Positions 6,901-7,041 of a DNA stretch of 7,041 bases are shown piece by piece. A program made the translations under genes and the position numbers. Numbering within the stretch: position 1 is the first letter of the stretch; the number at the start of each line of letters is the position of its first letter. Source of the stretch: an uncultured Clostridia bacterium (lineage in GTDB: Bacteria; Bacillota; Clostridia; Christensenellales; Aristaeellaceae). Below the pieces are notes generated by a model. That model had not been told where the DNA came from, made no database searches, and was given only the letters and a program-made list of their open reading frames with translations. The stretch spans positions 1 to 7,041 of the forward strand of contig CAKUCW010000057.1 in NCBI GenBank assembly GCA_934643825.1, given 5' to 3'.

Positions 6901-6945
6901 CTTTTTGAATCATGGGAAGTGGCGTAAAAAAGACCCGCGTGAGCG
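6901..6945. repeat. Imperfect direct repeat, copy 1
   Basis: The copy begins CTTTTTGAATCATGGGAA and runs through GCGTAAAAAAGACCCGCGTG. It matches the copy at 6996-7038 with several substitutions and one A-run length change. The period is 95 bp. It lies in the leader of the methyltransferase gene. Confidence 0.6.
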
Positions 6946-6952
6946 GAACGTC
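6926..6952 (-). terminator. Terminator-like hairpin with T run ahead of the methyltransferase gene
   Basis: On the minus strand a CCGC-TCAC-GCGG stem (6935-6946), with an outer GAC/GTC pairing across a 3-base bulge, is followed by six T (6926-6931). It ends 34 bases before the rlmD start codon. It could terminate an upstream minus-strand gene or act as an attenuator. The stem is short, so confidence is moderate. Confidence 0.4.
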
Positions 6953-6981
6953 GGATTTTGCAGACTTTGGCGGAAGCGCGG

Positions 6982-7001
6982 GCGGCCTCAGGCCGCTTTT
7001 T
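6982..7001 (+). terminator. Compact GC-rich hairpin followed by T5
   Basis: GCGGCC-TCA-GGCCGC forms a perfect 6-bp stem with a 3-base loop, followed directly by TTTTT on the plus strand. No plus-strand gene is visible just before it. It sits in the spacer between the two direct repeats, so it may be part of the repeat unit rather than a working terminator. Confidence 0.4.
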
Positions 7002-7038
7002 GAATTATGGGAAACCGCATAAAAAGATCCGCGTGCGC
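6996..7038. repeat. Imperfect direct repeat, copy 2, near the window edge
   Basis: The copy begins CTTTTTGAATTATGGGAA and runs through GCATAAAAAGATCCGCGTG, matching copy 1. The pattern may continue beyond the right edge, so the number of copies is unknown. Confidence 0.6.
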
Positions 7039-7041
7039 AAG

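Noticed and set aside
6043..6927. Long plus-strand open frame of 294 codons
   Set aside because: It lies antisense to the clearly conserved rlmD core. Its alanine-, glycine- and aspartate-rich translation is typical of a shadow frame in GC-rich coding DNA, and it shows no recognisable motif.
1..7041. CRISPR array, tRNA, rRNA or integrase gene
   Set aside because: No regularly spaced short repeats in more than two copies, no tRNA cloverleaf or rRNA-like stretch, and no recombinase motif in any plausible frame.

Overview
The window has two unlike halves. Positions 1-5187 carry a tightly packed plus-strand operon at roughly 45% GC. Positions 5248-6891 carry a minus-strand housekeeping RNA methyltransferase gene whose core is about 60-70% GC in the lines I counted. 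The protein families, strong GGAGG-type ribosome sites and the methyltransferase's C-terminal extension point to an anaerobic, probably gut-type Clostridia (Bacillota) with a fairly GC-rich chromosome. I cannot name a genus.

Layout. (1) 1-98: a very AT-rich leader with no recognisable gene. (2) 99-734: a helical protein of unknown function that may be the 3' remnant of a larger gene. (3) 731-2080: a coiled-coil protein beginning MSGPKVS. (4) 2077-2715: a protein with two zinc ribbons followed by an FHA domain. (5) 2712-3314: a small NrdG-like radical SAM enzyme. (6) 3331-5187: a ClpB/ClpA-like AAA+ ATPase whose N-terminal half looks like a degenerate second AAA module. Genes 2-5 overlap by 4 bases at each junction (ATGA), so translation is almost certainly coupled. 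(7) 5189-5251: a 20-codon frame that may be the stub of a lost next gene. (8) 5248-6891, minus strand: a TRAM/4Fe-4S RlmD (RumA) family 23S rRNA uracil-5-methyltransferase with an added C-terminal domain of about 90 residues. (9) 6892-7041: the methyltransferase leader, holding two imperfect direct repeats 95 bp apart and terminator-like hairpins.

How the genes may work together. The operon joins a phosphothreonine-reader fold (FHA), a protein-remodelling ATPase, a coiled-coil protein and a radical SAM activase/modifier. That suggests a phosphorylation-linked machine in which the AAA+ protein remodels the coiled-coil partner, with the FHA protein as scaffold. I know of no characterised function for this gene set, so it is the best candidate here for an undescribed system. 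No kinase, phosphatase or VWA protein lies in the window, although such genes are plausible to the left.

The most concrete structural observation is in the methyltransferase gene. Its GC content drops sharply near position 5550, exactly where the conserved methyltransferase core ends and the extra C-terminal domain begins. The codons at that boundary correspond to the 3'-rum site used by some streptococcal integrative elements. The simplest reading is that the low-GC side, operon included, is an inserted island that supplied a replacement 3' end to the gene.
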